NCBI GenBank assembly: GCA_031279925.1
Contig: JAITHQ010000108.1
Coordinates: 1 to 7,201 of the forward strand
Reading direction: 5' to 3'
DNA from: Treponema sp.
GTDB taxonomy: Bacteria > Spirochaetota > Spirochaetia > Treponematales > Breznakiellaceae
DNA: 7,201 bases
Shown one piece after another: positions 6,034-7,201 of this stretch. A program made the position numbers and the translations under genes. The notes under the pieces are model-generated. The model worked only from the letters and a program-made list of their open reading frames with translations. It searched no databases and was not told where the DNA came from. Every line of letters begins with the position of its first letter. The first letter of the stretch is position 1.

Positions 6034-7201
6034 AACATTCAACAAAAATTTCGGTTATAGGCATTGTTGTAGCCTCCGTCTGTATTGTCGTGTATCTTGC
6101 GGTTTTGGTTTCCGCGGCAGTCCAAATCTATGCCAGCGTCGATCAGCGGCGTATTGTCGCCGAGCAGGAATTTTTTGATCTTGCCGACCTTGCCTCTTCC
6201 GCAGGGGTTTTGGGCTTTATGAACGAGACCTTTATCGAAACCATTGAGGATACTCTTGCTGCAAGCAGAACCCTGGAAGGCGTTATTATTTCCGGCCCTA
6301 ACGGAGAATATGCCTTTGAAAGGGAGCGGGGAAAAGCTGTCAACTGGGTGAATAATTCGCCGCGCTTTAAGAGCCGTTTTGATTTTTCCCGGCAGCCGCT
6401 GTATCTGCCGCTGCGTATTCAGGGGCTGCGGAATGTCAGCATTCAGGCGGTGGCCGGGGCCCTTGACTATGCCTTGCTTACCAGTATTTTAAAGCAGGCG
6501 TTGATCCTGGTTCTGGCAGCCCTTGCCTTTGCGTTTTTTACCCTGTTGATGGAATCTCTCATCAAGGGACGCCGGTATAACGCGCTTGGGGGAACCGTTG
6601 AAAGCGCTCCCGCTCAGGCAAAGCCGGACGGTGAAAGGGAAAGCCCCCGGCCTTCCGTGGAAACCGAAGAACCCTTGCCGGTACATGAGGCGGCTGAAGC
6701 AAATATTTTTTCGCTGCAAAGCAATATTTGCCGGGAGGAATATATCGAAAGCCGGCTTGATTCGGAGCTGCGCCGCTGCGCTTCCGTTAAGCAGGACCTG
6801 GTGTTTATCGCCATGGAATTCAAGAACCCAACAGATGATAGTTTTTACAGCCGTTTTGCCGCCGATGTGGTGCGTTTTTTTATTGTCCGTGATCTTATTT
6901 TTGAAAAGGGGTCTATGGGCGTTTCGGTTATTTGTCCGAATATTAATCTTGAGACCGGATTTGCAAAAGCCGGGGAATTTCACCGGCGTATCCTAAGCAA
7001 ATACCCCGGCATGTTTAAATCAAAAACCGATCTCTGCATGGGCCTTTCCTCCCGCGCCGGAAGATTTATCAATGCTGAACGGCTGATCTTTGAATCCGGC
7101 GAATCCCTTGAACGGGCATTGATGGACCCGGTATCCCCCATTGTGGCCTTTAAAAGTGATCCGGAAAAATACCGGGCGTACATGGCCTCCCAAAGCCGGT
7201 A
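6021..7201 (+). CDS. Membrane sensor-like protein with degenerate GGDEF domain (partial or just complete)
   Basis: The frame is open from the ATG at 6021 to the window end: 393 codons plus the two bases TA. That last codon could be Tyr or the start of TAA/TAG, so the gene may end exactly here. Membrane segments lie at about 11-36 and 155-178, enclosing a region of about 118 residues outside the membrane, the usual layout of a small PAS/Cache-type sensor. An acidic, Pro-rich linker (about 190-230) leads to a GGDEF-fold domain. CREEYIESRLDSELRRC matches the NR..F...L..EL.RA opening, VFIAMEFK the metal-binding strand, and EKGSMGVSVICP the RYGGDEFVVLLP hairpin, with GSMGV (297-301) in place of GGDEF. 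The domain therefore should not make cyclic di-GMP; nucleotide sensing or partner binding is possible. The open frame is certain; the domain relation is by eye. Confidence 0.85.
   Translation, partial: MQQTKHSTKISVIGIVVASVCIVVYLAVLVSAAVQIYASVDQRRIVAEQEFFDLADLASSAGVLGFMNETFIETIEDTLAASRTLEGVIISGPNGEYAFERERGKAVNWVNNSPRFKSRFDFSRQPLYLPLRIQGLRNVSIQAVAGALDYALLTSILKQALILVLAALAFAFFTLLMESLIKGRRYNALGGTVESAPAQAKPDGERESPRPSVETEEPLPVHEAAEANIFSLQSNICREEYIESRLDSELRRCASVKQDLVFIAMEFKNPTDDSFYSRFAADVVRFFIVRDLIFEKGSMGVSVICPNINLETGFAKAGEFHRRILSKYPGMFKSKTDLCMGLSSRAGRFINAERLIFESGESLERALMDPVSPIVAFKSDPEKYRAYMASQSR

Noticed and set aside
6489..6983. A 164-codon minus-strand frame, and its plus-strand neighbour 6586-6996
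   Set aside because: Both overlap the frame open from 6021, which has membrane segments and a recognisable fold; neither rejected frame shows a domain.

Overview
The window reads as chromosomal DNA of a spirochaete, most likely a Treponema of the higher-GC, termite-gut type. This is inferred from the gene families (a LysM envelope protein, a membrane-anchored TPR protein, a soluble lytic transglycosylase with a relaxed spirochaete-style lipobox, a MEMO-family protein) and from a balanced, slightly GC-rich composition. No rRNA or housekeeping marker is present to prove it.

Layout. Positions 2-120 hold three consecutive hairpins, two of which share the core CTGTTGCAAAA, beyond the 3' end of a minus-strand lytic transglycosylase gene (147-2246). 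Upstream of that gene, after a 152-base gap with two inverted repeats, is a minus-strand gene (2399-3466) for a LysM protein. Its N-terminal domain looks like the substrate-binding beta domain of Hsp70/DnaK without the ATPase; a membrane helix, a Pro-rich tandem repeat and a LysM follow. A 195-base divergent control region (3529-3723) separates the small leader ORF of the LysM gene from a plus-strand gene (3724-5109). That gene encodes a membrane-anchored TPR protein with a decayed Mrr-type nuclease-like C-terminal domain. It converges on a minus-strand MEMO/AmmeMemoRadiSam-B gene (5142-5963). A short divergent spacer leads to a plus-strand gene starting at 6021 that runs to the window edge. 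It has two membrane segments, an extracytoplasmic sensor-like region, and a GGDEF-fold domain whose signature has been replaced.

How the genes might work together. The LysM protein and the lytic transglycosylase share a strand and both act at the peptidoglycan layer, so a joint envelope role is reasonable. The TPR protein and the last gene are both inner-membrane proteins with cytoplasmic domains of enzymatic ancestry that appear catalytically dead. Together with the ATPase-less Hsp70 domain, three of the five main genes carry domains that look reused for binding rather than catalysis.

Control. The LysM and MEMO genes have clear Shine-Dalgarno sequences. The other three (transglycosylase, TPR protein, GGDEF-like protein) have none visible. 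Each instead has a -10-like hexamer 6-7 bases before the chosen start codon, a pattern that would fit leaderless transcripts. This is an inference from a few sites, and the start of the transglycosylase is itself uncertain.
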